IMG/VR virus record: IMGVR_UViG_3300022200_002506
Location: 1 to 20,000 of that record
Length of the DNA: 20,000 nucleotides
Direction: 5' to 3' (one strand)
From: a virus
Shown here: piece after piece, positions 15,085 through 20,000 of the stretch
How the letters are laid out: the number at the start of each line of letters is the position of its first letter
Position numbering within the stretch: the stretch's first letter is position 1
The notes under the pieces: model-generated
What the model saw: only the letters and a program-made list of their open reading frames with translations
Database searches by the model: none
What the model was told of the DNA's origin: nothing
Program-made: the position numbers and the translations under genes

Positions 15085-15519
15085 TCAGAACGGCAAGTCT
15101 GCGTTCGTTTCAATGCCCTGTGGTGCTTCCGGCTTCGCAGGCTGCTCAGGATACCGGAGCCTGTCCGCGAGCCGCTCTACGTCGCTGTCAGGGGTATTTA
15201 CTGGCATTCCAGCCTTCGGGGCCAGCAGGAGCAGGCCGTATGCGTTCGCGTTCAGCTTCCAGCTCTCGCGCTTCTGGCCGTCCTTTTCCCATTTGTCGCA
15301 CTGCATCCGGCCCTTGACGGCCACGCCAGCACCTTTGACGAGCGCGGCTTTTTGGTTCTCATACGGCTCCCAAAGCACGACGCGGAACCAGTCAGTCTCC
15401 TTGTCCTTGCCACGGCTGACGGCAACGCTAAACTCGGCGATCTGCTTGCTCCCTGCCTGCCGGAACTCGGCGTCGCTTCCGATGTGTCCTGCGATCCTGA
15501 TTTCATTCTCGTACGGCAT
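15085..15519 (-). CDS. ssb: single-stranded DNA-binding protein
   Basis: A 144-aa SSB. Residues 1-100 form the OB fold: NEIRIAGHIGSDAEFRQAGS, AEFSVAVSRGKDKETDWFRV, VKGRMQCDKWEKDG. A linker of about 40 residues leads to the C-terminal tip DLPF, the short form of the SSB tail (consensus DDDIPF) that recruits replication and repair partners. AGGAGG seven bases before the ATG overlaps the upstream stop. It coats single-stranded DNA during phage replication and recombination and works with the initiator, loader-like protein and YqaJ exonuclease encoded upstream. Confidence 0.95.
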   Translation of the reverse strand: MPYENEIRIAGHIGSDAEFRQAGSKQIAEFSVAVSRGKDKETDWFRVVLWEPYENQKAALVKGAGVAVKGRMQCDKWEKDGQKRESWKLNANAYGLLLLAPKAGMPVNTPDSDVERLADRLRYPEQPAKPEAPQGIETNADLPF

Positions 15520-15530
15520 ATTCCAGCCTC

Positions 15531-16544
15531 CTATTTGATTTTGCGCCGCTTGAACTTCAGGAAGTCAGCGGCCAGCTCGGTGTCTGTGAATACTTGAACG
15601 AGCGCGGTCTCGCGCTGTGCGTCCGGGTCGATTACCGTCACCACGCTGGGGCTGATCTGCTGCGGGATCATGCCGTGCGCCTGCGGATAGTCGTCCGCGA
15701 TCTTGTAGCTGCCGACCTGAATGCAGTGGCTGATCAGGCCGCTTGATGGATCCACCACCTGCTGATAGCCTGAGATGTGCCGATGCCCGGCGAGCAGGAT
15801 GTTGTCACGATAGCCCATCGTCGCGGCTTTACTGATCGAGTGCGCCGTGTTCCACTGGCTGTGGCCCTTGAACTGGTGGTGCGCGCGCATCGTAACCTGG
15901 CGCTTATTCGGGAAGGTTAAGGCCATCCGTGCCTGGTGCGGCTTGTAGATTCCGCTTGCAGACTGCATAAACCAGCGCAGCGGGTCTGTCGCGCCGCTCC
16001 ACATATCATGGTTTCCGCCGATCATGTAGACCATGTGTTCCGACAGCTGTTCAATGAACCACTGGGCCAGCAGGACAGCCTGCCGTGCTGTGGTAGTTTG
16101 GTCGGCAAACAATCGCGCCAGCCTGCCAACCCAATTGTTCGTAGTGTCACCCAGATTCCCACACAAGAGGCCGTCCGTCTGCTTGACGAGCGCCATGTCA
16201 CGCTCAAGCGCTTTCAGGTCGGTGCCGTCGTCGTCAATGTGTGGATCGCCAAAGTGCAGGATGCCTACCGGGCCTTGCAGCTTGATCTGGATGTCAACGG
16301 CCCGCTGCTGATATGCGCCCAGCTTGCGCTCGGTGACCTTCCGCTTGTAGGTCAGGATGTCTTGGATGTCGATCTCGCCGTCTGGCGGCTGCTGGGTCTT
16401 GAAGTCTGGGCTGTACTCTTCCAGTTCTTTCAGCCAGCGTTTGATGGTGGTTCTCGGGATGTCGAGTTCCTTGCTGATTGCCCGGCGTGACATCCCTTTT
16501 TCGATCATGTTTTGCAACAGGTTCAGGTCTTTGTCGCTTCTCAT
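15531..16544 (-). CDS. helix-turn-helix / metallophosphoesterase fusion
   Basis: A 337-aa protein. Residues about 8-42 are a helix-turn-helix (MSRRAISKELDIPRTTIKRW). After a linker, residues 92-290 are a calcineurin-like phosphoesterase with all metal motifs: D100-P-H102, GD at 132-133, GNHD at 177-180, His222/His223, and GHRH at 253-256. Such enzymes cleave phosphodiesters or phosphomonoesters with two metal ions; substrates range from nucleotides to DNA ends (SbcD/Mre11). The DNA-binding head suggests a site-directed DNA role, but this is inference. It lies between the VRR-NUC nuclease and ssb. The start ATG at 16544 has only a G-rich GGGGGG just upstream. Confidence 0.88.
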   Translation of the reverse strand: MRSDKDLNLLQNMIEKGMSRRAISKELDIPRTTIKRWLKELEEYSPDFKTQQPPDGEIDIQDILTYKRKVTERKLGAYQQRAVDIQIKLQGPVGILHFGDPHIDDDGTDLKALERDMALVKQTDGLLCGNLGDTTNNWVGRLARLFADQTTTARQAVLLAQWFIEQLSEHMVYMIGGNHDMWSGATDPLRWFMQSASGIYKPHQARMALTFPNKRQVTMRAHHQFKGHSQWNTAHSISKAATMGYRDNILLAGHRHISGYQQVVDPSSGLISHCIQVGSYKIADDYPQAHGMIPQQISPSVVTVIDPDAQRETALVQVFTDTELAADFLKFKRRKIK

Positions 16545-16563
16545 CTGCCCCCCGTTTTTTCGG

Positions 16564-16591
16564 AATATACGCCGAAGCGCTTACAGATCAA
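16564..16591 (-). promoter_or_regulatory. weak promoter candidate before the phosphoesterase gene
   Basis: On the minus strand TTGATC (16586-16591) and TATATT (16564-16569) lie 16 bases apart: 4/6 and 5/6 consensus matches. The -10 sits in the 36-base gap before the phosphoesterase start, inside a small inverted repeat (TTCGG...CCGAA). It could give the phosphoesterase and ssb an extra promoter. Chance occurrence is possible. Confidence 0.3.
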
Positions 16592-16877
16592 ACACCTTCC
16601 GCCCGATTGCTTCGAGTGCCTCGTCAACACTACGGATTACAGCCACTTGACCCTTCCACTTTTCCGCCCATGCACGCTCGTCATCGGTCAGCTGCTGCTT
16701 TGATGGTGGCTTTTCGCCGTCCTTCACCTCGAAGAGCAGGTTGATTTTGCCGACGCCCACCAGCAGATCAGGACAGCCCCGCCCGACCATGTGCAGCGGC
16801 TGGACGCTTGCGCCAGCCTTTCGCAGGGCTTTGGTGATTTCTGCCTGGTTCGCGTCAACTCTTGCGGCTCTACGCAT
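16581..16877 (-). CDS. VRR-NUC domain nuclease
   Basis: A 98-aa single-domain VRR-NUC protein of the PD-(D/E)XK fold. Visible motifs are the N-terminal Q-x-E (QAEITKAL), RGCPDLLVG with the catalytic Asp37, FEVKDG with Glu50 and Lys52, and KPPSKQQLTDDE with the conserved Gln. Phages commonly encode these small nucleases in replication modules; they are proposed to act as structure-specific, resolvase-like enzymes as multimers. The ATG at 16877 has GAGG six bases upstream and overlaps the previous gene by eight bases; an ATG at 16889 is also in frame. Confidence 0.9.
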   Translation of the reverse strand: MRRAARVDANQAEITKALRKAGASVQPLHMVGRGCPDLLVGVGKINLLFEVKDGEKPPSKQQLTDDERAWAEKWKGQVAVIRSVDEALEAIGRKVFDL

Positions 16878-17079
16878 CGCCATCCTCATCCACTTTTATC
16901 GTGATTAGTGTCGGGGTATACTCTCTTCGAGTGACTTCAACTCCCAAGAAATCTGCCAGGTTTTCCAATGCTTCAAGCTTTGTTCGACCTTGCCCAAAAT
17001 ATGTCCTCTCATCCACCTTGAACGACGCTCTGTAAATACAGTCACGCTCAAGAGCCTCAGTTATCTCCCATCGTCTCAC
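16870..17079 (-). CDS. small unknown protein (GTG start)
   Basis: A 69-aa protein, read as MRRWEITEALERDCIYRASF and ending TPTLITIKVDEDGDA. AGGAGG lies seven bases before the GTG, a strong site that fixes the start within the end of the 55-aa gene upstream. The alternating pattern (YRASFKVDERTYFGQGRTKLE, then EALENLADFLG) resembles a small beta-beta-alpha fold as in HicB-like or double-stranded-RNA-binding-like proteins, but the match is too weak to name. It overlaps the VRR-NUC gene by eight bases, so both are probably translated together. Confidence 0.75.
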   Translation of the reverse strand: MRRWEITEALERDCIYRASFKVDERTYFGQGRTKLEALENLADFLGVEVTRREYTPTLITIKVDEDGDA

Positions 17080-17224
17080 GTTTCACCTCCTGCCTGATCA
17101 CTTTGTCGGTTTTGAGAGCTTCGTAGATGTCGGCGTTCTGTTCCGCGTGGTCTGCTGAGATAGCCTTCAGAAGCCTCCACAAGTGCAGCTTTGCGGCTAT
17201 GATCTCATCCGTTGTCGTTCTCAT
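17057..17224 (-). CDS. small unknown protein, 55 aa
   Basis: A short gene coding for MRTTTDEIIAAKLHLWRLLK, AISADHAEQNADIYEALKTD and an ending RETMGDN. GCGAGGG precedes the ATG at 17224. It fills the space between the 50-aa gene (20-base overlap) and the GTG-start gene (23-base overlap), and its end carries that gene's AGGAGG. The protein looks mostly helical. No family is recognised. The tight fit between neighbours and sensible composition argue that it is real. Confidence 0.6.
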   Translation of the reverse strand: MRTTTDEIIAAKLHLWRLLKAISADHAEQNADIYEALKTDKVIRQEVKRETMGDN

Positions 17225-17357
17225 CAAGCCCTCGCCTGTTCATTTCCTCGCGTATCCAGCTCAGGTAGATTCTCAGCAGCTCGTCCGGCACGCCGATCAG
17301 CATCATGCTGAACTCGTCCTCTGTCAGCGGAGACAGCTCAAAGTTTCTCGGTTTCAT
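17205..17357 (-). CDS. small unknown protein, 50 aa
   Basis: Codes for MKPRNFELSPLTEDEFSMML and ends RGLDENDNG. AGGAGGG six bases before the ATG at 17357 decides the start over an upstream in-frame start at 17399. The protein is acidic and helical with a hydrophobic patch (MMLIGVPDELLRIYLSWI), reminiscent of small protein-interaction modules. Family unknown; its place between replication genes says only that it is an early gene. Confidence 0.7.
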   Translation of the reverse strand: MKPRNFELSPLTEDEFSMMLIGVPDELLRIYLSWIREEMNRRGLDENDNG

Positions 17358-17376
17358 TTCGCCCTCCTGTTGTCGT

Positions 17377-17634
17377 TTATATGATCCGGCGCGACTCAAG
17401 CGCCAGGTTGTTGTTGGTAGGGACGGGTCGGCAAACCCGCCCCAGCGTCAGTGAATCGGCCACGCTCTTGAACATCATCATGGCCTCTCTAACCAGCCTT
17501 GCGCTGGCGGTCACACACCCATAATCCAGCCTTTCGTCATTTTGTTGATGGTTAAGAGGCGGTCGGGTATTGCGCCCGAACAGCGGCCCGTGATATTCCG
17601 CTGCCTGCCCTTTGCAGCCGCCTCGGTTATTCAT
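17377..17634 (-). CDS. unknown protein, 85 aa
   Basis: The ATG at 17634 overlaps the zinc-ribbon gene's stop by eight bases, with GGAAG upstream. It starts MNNRGGCKGQAAEYHGPLFG and is rich in Asn, Arg and Pro; the central part (SARLVREAMMMFKSVADSLT) is helical. No family is recognised. A strong hairpin (17420-17443) lies within it. Coding is likely because it joins its neighbours tightly, but composition is less convincing than for other genes in the window. Confidence 0.55.
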   Translation of the reverse strand: MNNRGGCKGQAAEYHGPLFGRNTRPPLNHQQNDERLDYGCVTASARLVREAMMMFKSVADSLTLGRVCRPVPTNNNLALESRRII

Positions 17635-18100
17635 GTATCAGTCTTCCGCTCATCTCATCGTATGCCATGCCCTCCGGCACGTCCTGATGACGCACCCTGC
17701 CACCATTGCAGGTCGGGCAGCGGTAGGCAACCAGTGTTGCAGTCGGCTTGTCGAGAGCCTGCGTCTGCATCGCCCCGCCCGTGCGCCAGACCGCCACATG
17801 GCGCAGCGTTCGCATATAGTGCCAGCCCTTGCCATCGCAGGTCGGGCAGCTTCCAGACTCTTCAACGCGCTGCTGCTTGCGCTGCTGGTAGGCATGGATG
17901 CGCGCCTGTTCAAATGCGGTCGGCAAGTTCGTTTCCTTGCTATATGCCAGATCCTTCAAGGCTGACCGGATGAACTCGTCCGTTTGATTGTGTCCGATTT
18001 CGCGCCATGCGTAATCCACCAGCGTCTCGTCCAGCTGGCGCGTCCGGCCCTTCAGCGTGAGCGCCTTGCCCAGCGCGATATTAAATTCCTGTCTCGTCAT
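17627..18100 (-). CDS. helical plus zinc-ribbon protein, possible helicase loader
   Basis: A 157-aa protein starting MTRQEFNIALGKALTLKGRT; GGGAGGG precedes the ATG at 18100, which is better than upstream in-frame starts. Residues 1-78 are helical with LDETLVDYAWREIGH and DEFIRSALKDLAYSKETNLP, similar in pattern to the N-terminal domain of phage helicase loaders such as G39P. Two CxxC pairs follow (Cys85/Cys88 in CPTCDGKG, Cys128/Cys131 in CPTCNGG), forming a DnaJ-like zinc ribbon. It comes directly after the replication initiator, the usual place for a loader. No AAA+ motifs are present. The function is inferred and uncertain. Confidence 0.65.
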   Translation of the reverse strand: MTRQEFNIALGKALTLKGRTRQLDETLVDYAWREIGHNQTDEFIRSALKDLAYSKETNLPTAFEQARIHAYQQRKQQRVEESGSCPTCDGKGWHYMRTLRHVAVWRTGGAMQTQALDKPTATLVAYRCPTCNGGRVRHQDVPEGMAYDEMSGRLIHE

Positions 18101-18110
18101 GATCCCTCCC

Positions 18111-18821
18111 TTAGAACGGCAGCGGGCCGTTGTCTCGTTCCGGCAGCTGTGTCCCTTCGTCCTGCCATCCGCCAGCATTCAGCCAGGTCGCCGGATATGG
18201 GATGTATTGCCCGTTCTCTCGGTGCCATTCAGGGTCTTTAGCCTGCTTGTTGACGGCCTCGATGATCTGCTCTTTGAGCTGCTTGCCGGGCCTCAGCTTT
18301 TTCCATGCCTTGAGTGCTGCTTCCTTCGAGCGCTTTTTGGGATATGCGCTCCAGAATTCGTCGAACCCTTCCGCGCTTTTCGCCTGCGAAAGCGCAAGAG
18401 AGTCTCCTCTTTCCTCTTTCCTCTTTCCTCTTTCCTCATTCAGAGCGTATTGGTACGCACCTTGGTTAGAAGCGCTTTCTACCAAGGTTATACTCGCTTC
18501 GCTCCTTGGTGGTAATTCGCTTGCTGCCTCGTTTGGGTGTGGGCGCTGGTGTTTCGTGAAGTTGTTGATTTCAAAGTACTTCACCCCATCAACCTCATAA
18601 TGGCAGAGGAACCCGGCCTTGGTCAAGGCAGAGAGCATTTTGGGAATATCGTAGTCTTCTGCTGGGAAGATCGCCATTTTGATCTTGATCGGTCGATCTT
18701 CAAAACGCCCTTCGCGGTCAGCAAAACACCACAGCCCGATGAATAACAGCCTGCAGGCAGGATCAATCTGCACAAGGTTCTCGTTCAGAAAGAATCCCGG
18801 CTTGATGTTTCGCGCGCGCAT
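18111..18821 (-). CDS. phage replication initiator (O-like / replisome organizer)
   Basis: A 236-aa protein. Residues 1-95 form a winged-helix domain typical of phage initiators (PACRLLFIGLWCFADREGRF, EDRPIKIKMAIFPAEDYDIP, VKYFEINNFTKHQRPHPN). A charged linker (NEERGKRKEERGDS, 128-141) is encoded by heptanucleotide repeats. The C-terminal domain has FDEFWSAYPKKRSKEAALKA and QYIPYPATWLNAGGWQDE, a pattern common at the end of phage replication proteins. Such proteins bind the phage origin and recruit loader and helicase. The last residues, GPLPF, look like an SSB tail tip. GAGGT precedes the ATG and overlaps the upstream stop. Confidence 0.88.
   Translation of the reverse strand: MRARNIKPGFFLNENLVQIDPACRLLFIGLWCFADREGRFEDRPIKIKMAIFPAEDYDIPKMLSALTKAGFLCHYEVDGVKYFEINNFTKHQRPHPNEAASELPPRSEASITLVESASNQGAYQYALNEERGKRKEERGDSLALSQAKSAEGFDEFWSAYPKKRSKEAALKAWKKLRPGKQLKEQIIEAVNKQAKDPEWHRENGQYIPYPATWLNAGGWQDEGTQLPERDNGPLPF
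18405..18437 (-). repeat. heptanucleotide tandem repeat in the initiator linker
   Basis: The plus strand carries TCCTCTT four times in perfect tandem plus a partial fifth copy; the coding strand is purine-only GAGGAAA units. A 7-bp unit is not a multiple of three, so gain or loss of one unit would shift the reading frame. The repeat lies within the initiator gene, where phages such as lambda place origin iterons. Confidence 0.9.
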
Positions 18822-18823
18822 GG

Positions 18824-19021
18824 CTACCTCAAGCTCTTGGCACGAATGCCCATTTTCGCGGCGTATTCCAGCACATCCAGATCAAGGTAGCGGCCTCGCT
18901 CGTTGCGCTGCGGGAATTCTGGATCGTTTGCCCGCCAGCGGTAAAAGGTCGGAGAACTGCAGCCAAGCATAGCCATTGCTTCAGTCGCGCTCATCCAGGT
19001 TCCTGCGTATTCGTCAGACAT
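18824..19021 (-). CDS. AlpA/excisionase-like DNA-binding protein
   Basis: A 65-aa protein. Residues 9-45 hold a MerR-type helix-turn-helix with wing: WMSATEAMAMLGCSSPTFYR, WRANDPEFPQRNERGRYLD, then LDVLEYAAKMG. This is the pattern of AlpA/excisionase-type regulators (HTH followed by 'W.....FP....G....Y/W'). AAGGAAAAG lies before the ATG. It could be an excisionase, a transcription switch or an origin-region regulator. It stands first before the replication initiator and behind an inverted repeat. No integrase is visible in the window, so an excision role is not proven. Confidence 0.85.
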   Translation of the reverse strand: MSDEYAGTWMSATEAMAMLGCSSPTFYRWRANDPEFPQRNERGRYLDLDVLEYAAKMGIRAKSLR

Positions 19022-19038
19022 TGCTTTTCCTTTCTTTG

Positions 19039-19055
19039 TTGCACCATTGTAGCAA
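19039..19055. promoter_or_regulatory. 17-bp imperfect palindrome, operator candidate
   Basis: TTGCACCA-T-TGTAGCAA: half-sites TTGCACCA and TTGCTACA agree at six of eight positions around a central T. It sits in the 57-base gap before the AlpA-like gene and overlaps a minus-strand TACAAT, a 5/6 match to a -10 box. Size and place fit a binding site for a dimeric regulator. I found no good -35. Confidence 0.35.
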
Positions 19056-19078
19056 TTGATGAGCGATAAAAGAAGCCA

Positions 19079-19288
19079 TCAGGCAATTTCCCGCGAAAAA
19101 ACTTCCTTGACCAGCGGCCCAACGCCGATAGCCTTTGCGGCATGGATGCGGACGCTGATCAGGTCGTCCAGGTAGCAGCGCACGATATTGCGCGACACCC
19201 GCTCGGCTTCGCTCATCGTGTCGCAAAAAATGCGCTCGTGGCTTTTCTTGGGCTCGCAGTTCCGCCATTTGATCTCGATGTATGCCAT
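19079..19288 (-). CDS. small unknown protein, 69 aa
   Basis: Starts MAYIEIKWRNCEPKKSHERI at an ATG that overlaps the upstream stop (TAATG), which favours it over an in-frame start at 19381. The protein has a beta-helix-beta look (AYIEIKWRN, SEAERVSRNIVRCYLDDL, VGPLVKEVFSR) and two cysteines. No family is recognised. It is the last of three small overlapping genes after the exonuclease. Confidence 0.7.
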   Translation of the reverse strand: MAYIEIKWRNCEPKKSHERIFCDTMSEAERVSRNIVRCYLDDLISVRIHAAKAIGVGPLVKEVFSREIA

Positions 19289-19521
19289 TACCACTCTCCC
19301 GTGTATTCTGGCGCGGGATGGAATATCCGCGTCTTGTTCCCTTCGCGCTCCATGATCCGGCTCCCGTCTGGGCCGATCCATTCGAGCCTCGCAAGCTGCA
19401 TCTCAAAGGCGCGGTTCAGGATCCGATATAGCTTAAGCGCTTGCTCTTCCGTCAGCCCGCCTTCACTGTGGCGTGCCCCGCCCTCCGAGTATGTCCATCT
19501 TATCCGGTGATCAGTTTGCAT
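19288..19521 (-). CDS. small unknown protein, 77 aa
   Basis: Starts MQTDHRIRWTYSEGGARHSE, overlapping the upstream gene by 11 bases; the ATG at 19521 is preferred to an in-frame start at 19554. A helix (LTEEQALKLYRILNRAFEMQ) is flanked by strands (ARLEWIGPDGSRIM). Ends HPAPEYTGEW. Family unknown; translation is likely coupled with both neighbours. Confidence 0.7.
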   Translation of the reverse strand: MQTDHRIRWTYSEGGARHSEGGLTEEQALKLYRILNRAFEMQLARLEWIGPDGSRIMEREGNKTRIFHPAPEYTGEW

Positions 19522-19819
19522 AGCGGATGTCCTCCAGCAGCCTCGCAAGCGCACGCGCCCAGCGGGCCTCCTGCTCCTGCTTTTGCATCATCCGGCTCTG
19601 CCATGCCTTGATCCGGCCTGAGTCTTCACCAGCCTGCCATGCCGTGTAAATCATTGCAGCTTCGCGCTCGGTCGAATATGAAAGCCCTTCGATCAGCCCG
19701 ATTCGCTCCCACTTGATCAGCTTCGCCCCTGCAAGCTGCCCATGTCGGGCAGCCTGCACTTCGATACCGTGCTCGGTGTTCGCGAGCCTGGTGTCTGGGT
19801 TGATTTTGTACGCTCTCAT
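19511..19819 (-). CDS. small unknown protein, 102 aa
   Basis: Starts MRAYKINPDTRLANTEHGIE; the ATG overlaps the exonuclease stop (ATGA). The N-terminal half is mixed (AGAKLIKWERIGLIEGLSYS) and the C-terminal half is one long charged helix (KAWQSRMMQKQEQEARWARA, LARLLEDIRY). No family is recognised. Coupling to the exonuclease gene suggests a recombination or replication accessory role, which is inference only. Confidence 0.7.
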   Translation of the reverse strand: MRAYKINPDTRLANTEHGIEVQAARHGQLAGAKLIKWERIGLIEGLSYSTEREAAMIYTAWQAGEDSGRIKAWQSRMMQKQEQEARWARALARLLEDIRYAN

Positions 19820-20000
19820 GCTATGCTCCTGATTTCCTGCTCATGCTTGTCGATCTCGTCGCAGAATGTGGGGAGATTATCGGCAAGCGCCTGCTGAACT
19901 TTAGCGTCCGGCAAGACTTCAATGATCAGCGGCGGCAGGCCGGGAAAGTAGGACATGAAATACCACTTGGGTGCGCCCGTCACGAACAAGCAGCCTTGCA
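19816..20000 (-). CDS. YqaJ-like exonuclease/recombinase, C-terminal end (partial)
   Basis: The frame is open to the right edge and codes for the last 61 residues: QGCLFVTGAPKWYFMSYFPG, then LPPLIIEVLPDAKVQQALAD and a helical end finishing EIRSIA. The pattern 'QxQ..L.VTG..W..F.SY.P..P.....V..D' is the C-terminal part of YqaJ/lambda-exonuclease-type enzymes; the Gln in QG matches the conserved Q of that family. These exonucleases resect DNA ends for single-strand annealing recombination. The catalytic core lies outside the window. Confidence 0.8.
   Translation of the reverse strand, partial: QGCLFVTGAPKWYFMSYFPGLPPLIIEVLPDAKVQQALADNLPTFCDEIDKHEQEIRSIA

Noticed and set aside
16545-16580. Inverted repeat TTCGG...CCGAA before the phosphoesterase gene as a terminator
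   Set aside because: In the direction of transcription it is followed by A residues and a G-run, not a U-tract, and the stem is only five pairs.
19014-19079. 21-codon frame in the gap before the AlpA-like gene
   Set aside because: It begins at a TGATG overlap and ends on the next start, but overlaps the palindrome and -10-like box; the gap is better explained as a control region.
1-20000. tRNA genes, CRISPR arrays, insertion sequences and attachment sites
   Set aside because: No cloverleaf, no regularly spaced repeats, no transposase motifs and no integrase with flanking repeat were seen on either strand.

Overview
The window is a stretch of double-stranded DNA bacteriophage (or prophage) genome. 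Every gene I can support reads on the minus strand, so the biological order runs from position 20000 down to 1. Genes are packed with stop/start overlaps (ATGA, GTGA, TGATG, TAATG) and good Shine-Dalgarno sequences. No stretch longer than about 80 bases lacks a gene. A short tail tube, tape measure and chaperone pair with no sheath gene points to a long, non-contractile tail (siphovirus morphology). Bacterial ribosome-binding sites, two Sec-type signal peptides and sigma70-like promoter matches fit a bacterial host, probably Gram-negative, but the window does not identify it. No integrase, repressor, lysis cassette, tRNA or CRISPR array was seen.

Right third (20000 to about 15085), early and replication/recombination genes: the end of a YqaJ-type exonuclease, three small unknown genes, an AlpA/excisionase-like DNA-binding protein behind a candidate 17-bp operator, a replication initiator with a heptanucleotide tandem repeat in its linker, a helical plus zinc-ribbon protein that may be a helicase loader, four small unknown genes (one only 55 aa), a VRR-NUC nuclease, a helix-turn-helix/metallophosphoesterase fusion and an SSB. 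A UUCG hairpin and a sigma70-like promoter separate this block from the next.

Middle (15005 to 8352), modification, packaging and head: a ParB-domain/DNA methyltransferase fusion, small terminase candidate, large terminase (TTG start), portal, MuF-like minor head protein, Mu gpG-like morphogenesis protein, scaffold and major capsid protein. This order resembles the Mu head module. A strong UUCG hairpin follows the capsid gene.

Between capsid and connector (8280 to 5841) lies the most unusual part: two consecutive genes with nearly the same signal peptide and the same C-terminal module. One is 101 aa, the other 639 aa with a parallel beta-helix inserted between signal and module. A small coiled-coil plus membrane-segment protein follows. 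These exported or membrane proteins sit inside the virion gene cluster.

Left quarter (5844 to 1), connector and tail: a gp36-like connector, tail terminator, tail tube, a tail-assembly chaperone pair joined by a -1 frameshift at GGGAAAC directly before the stop codon, a 575-aa tape measure and the start of a distal tail protein that runs off the left edge.
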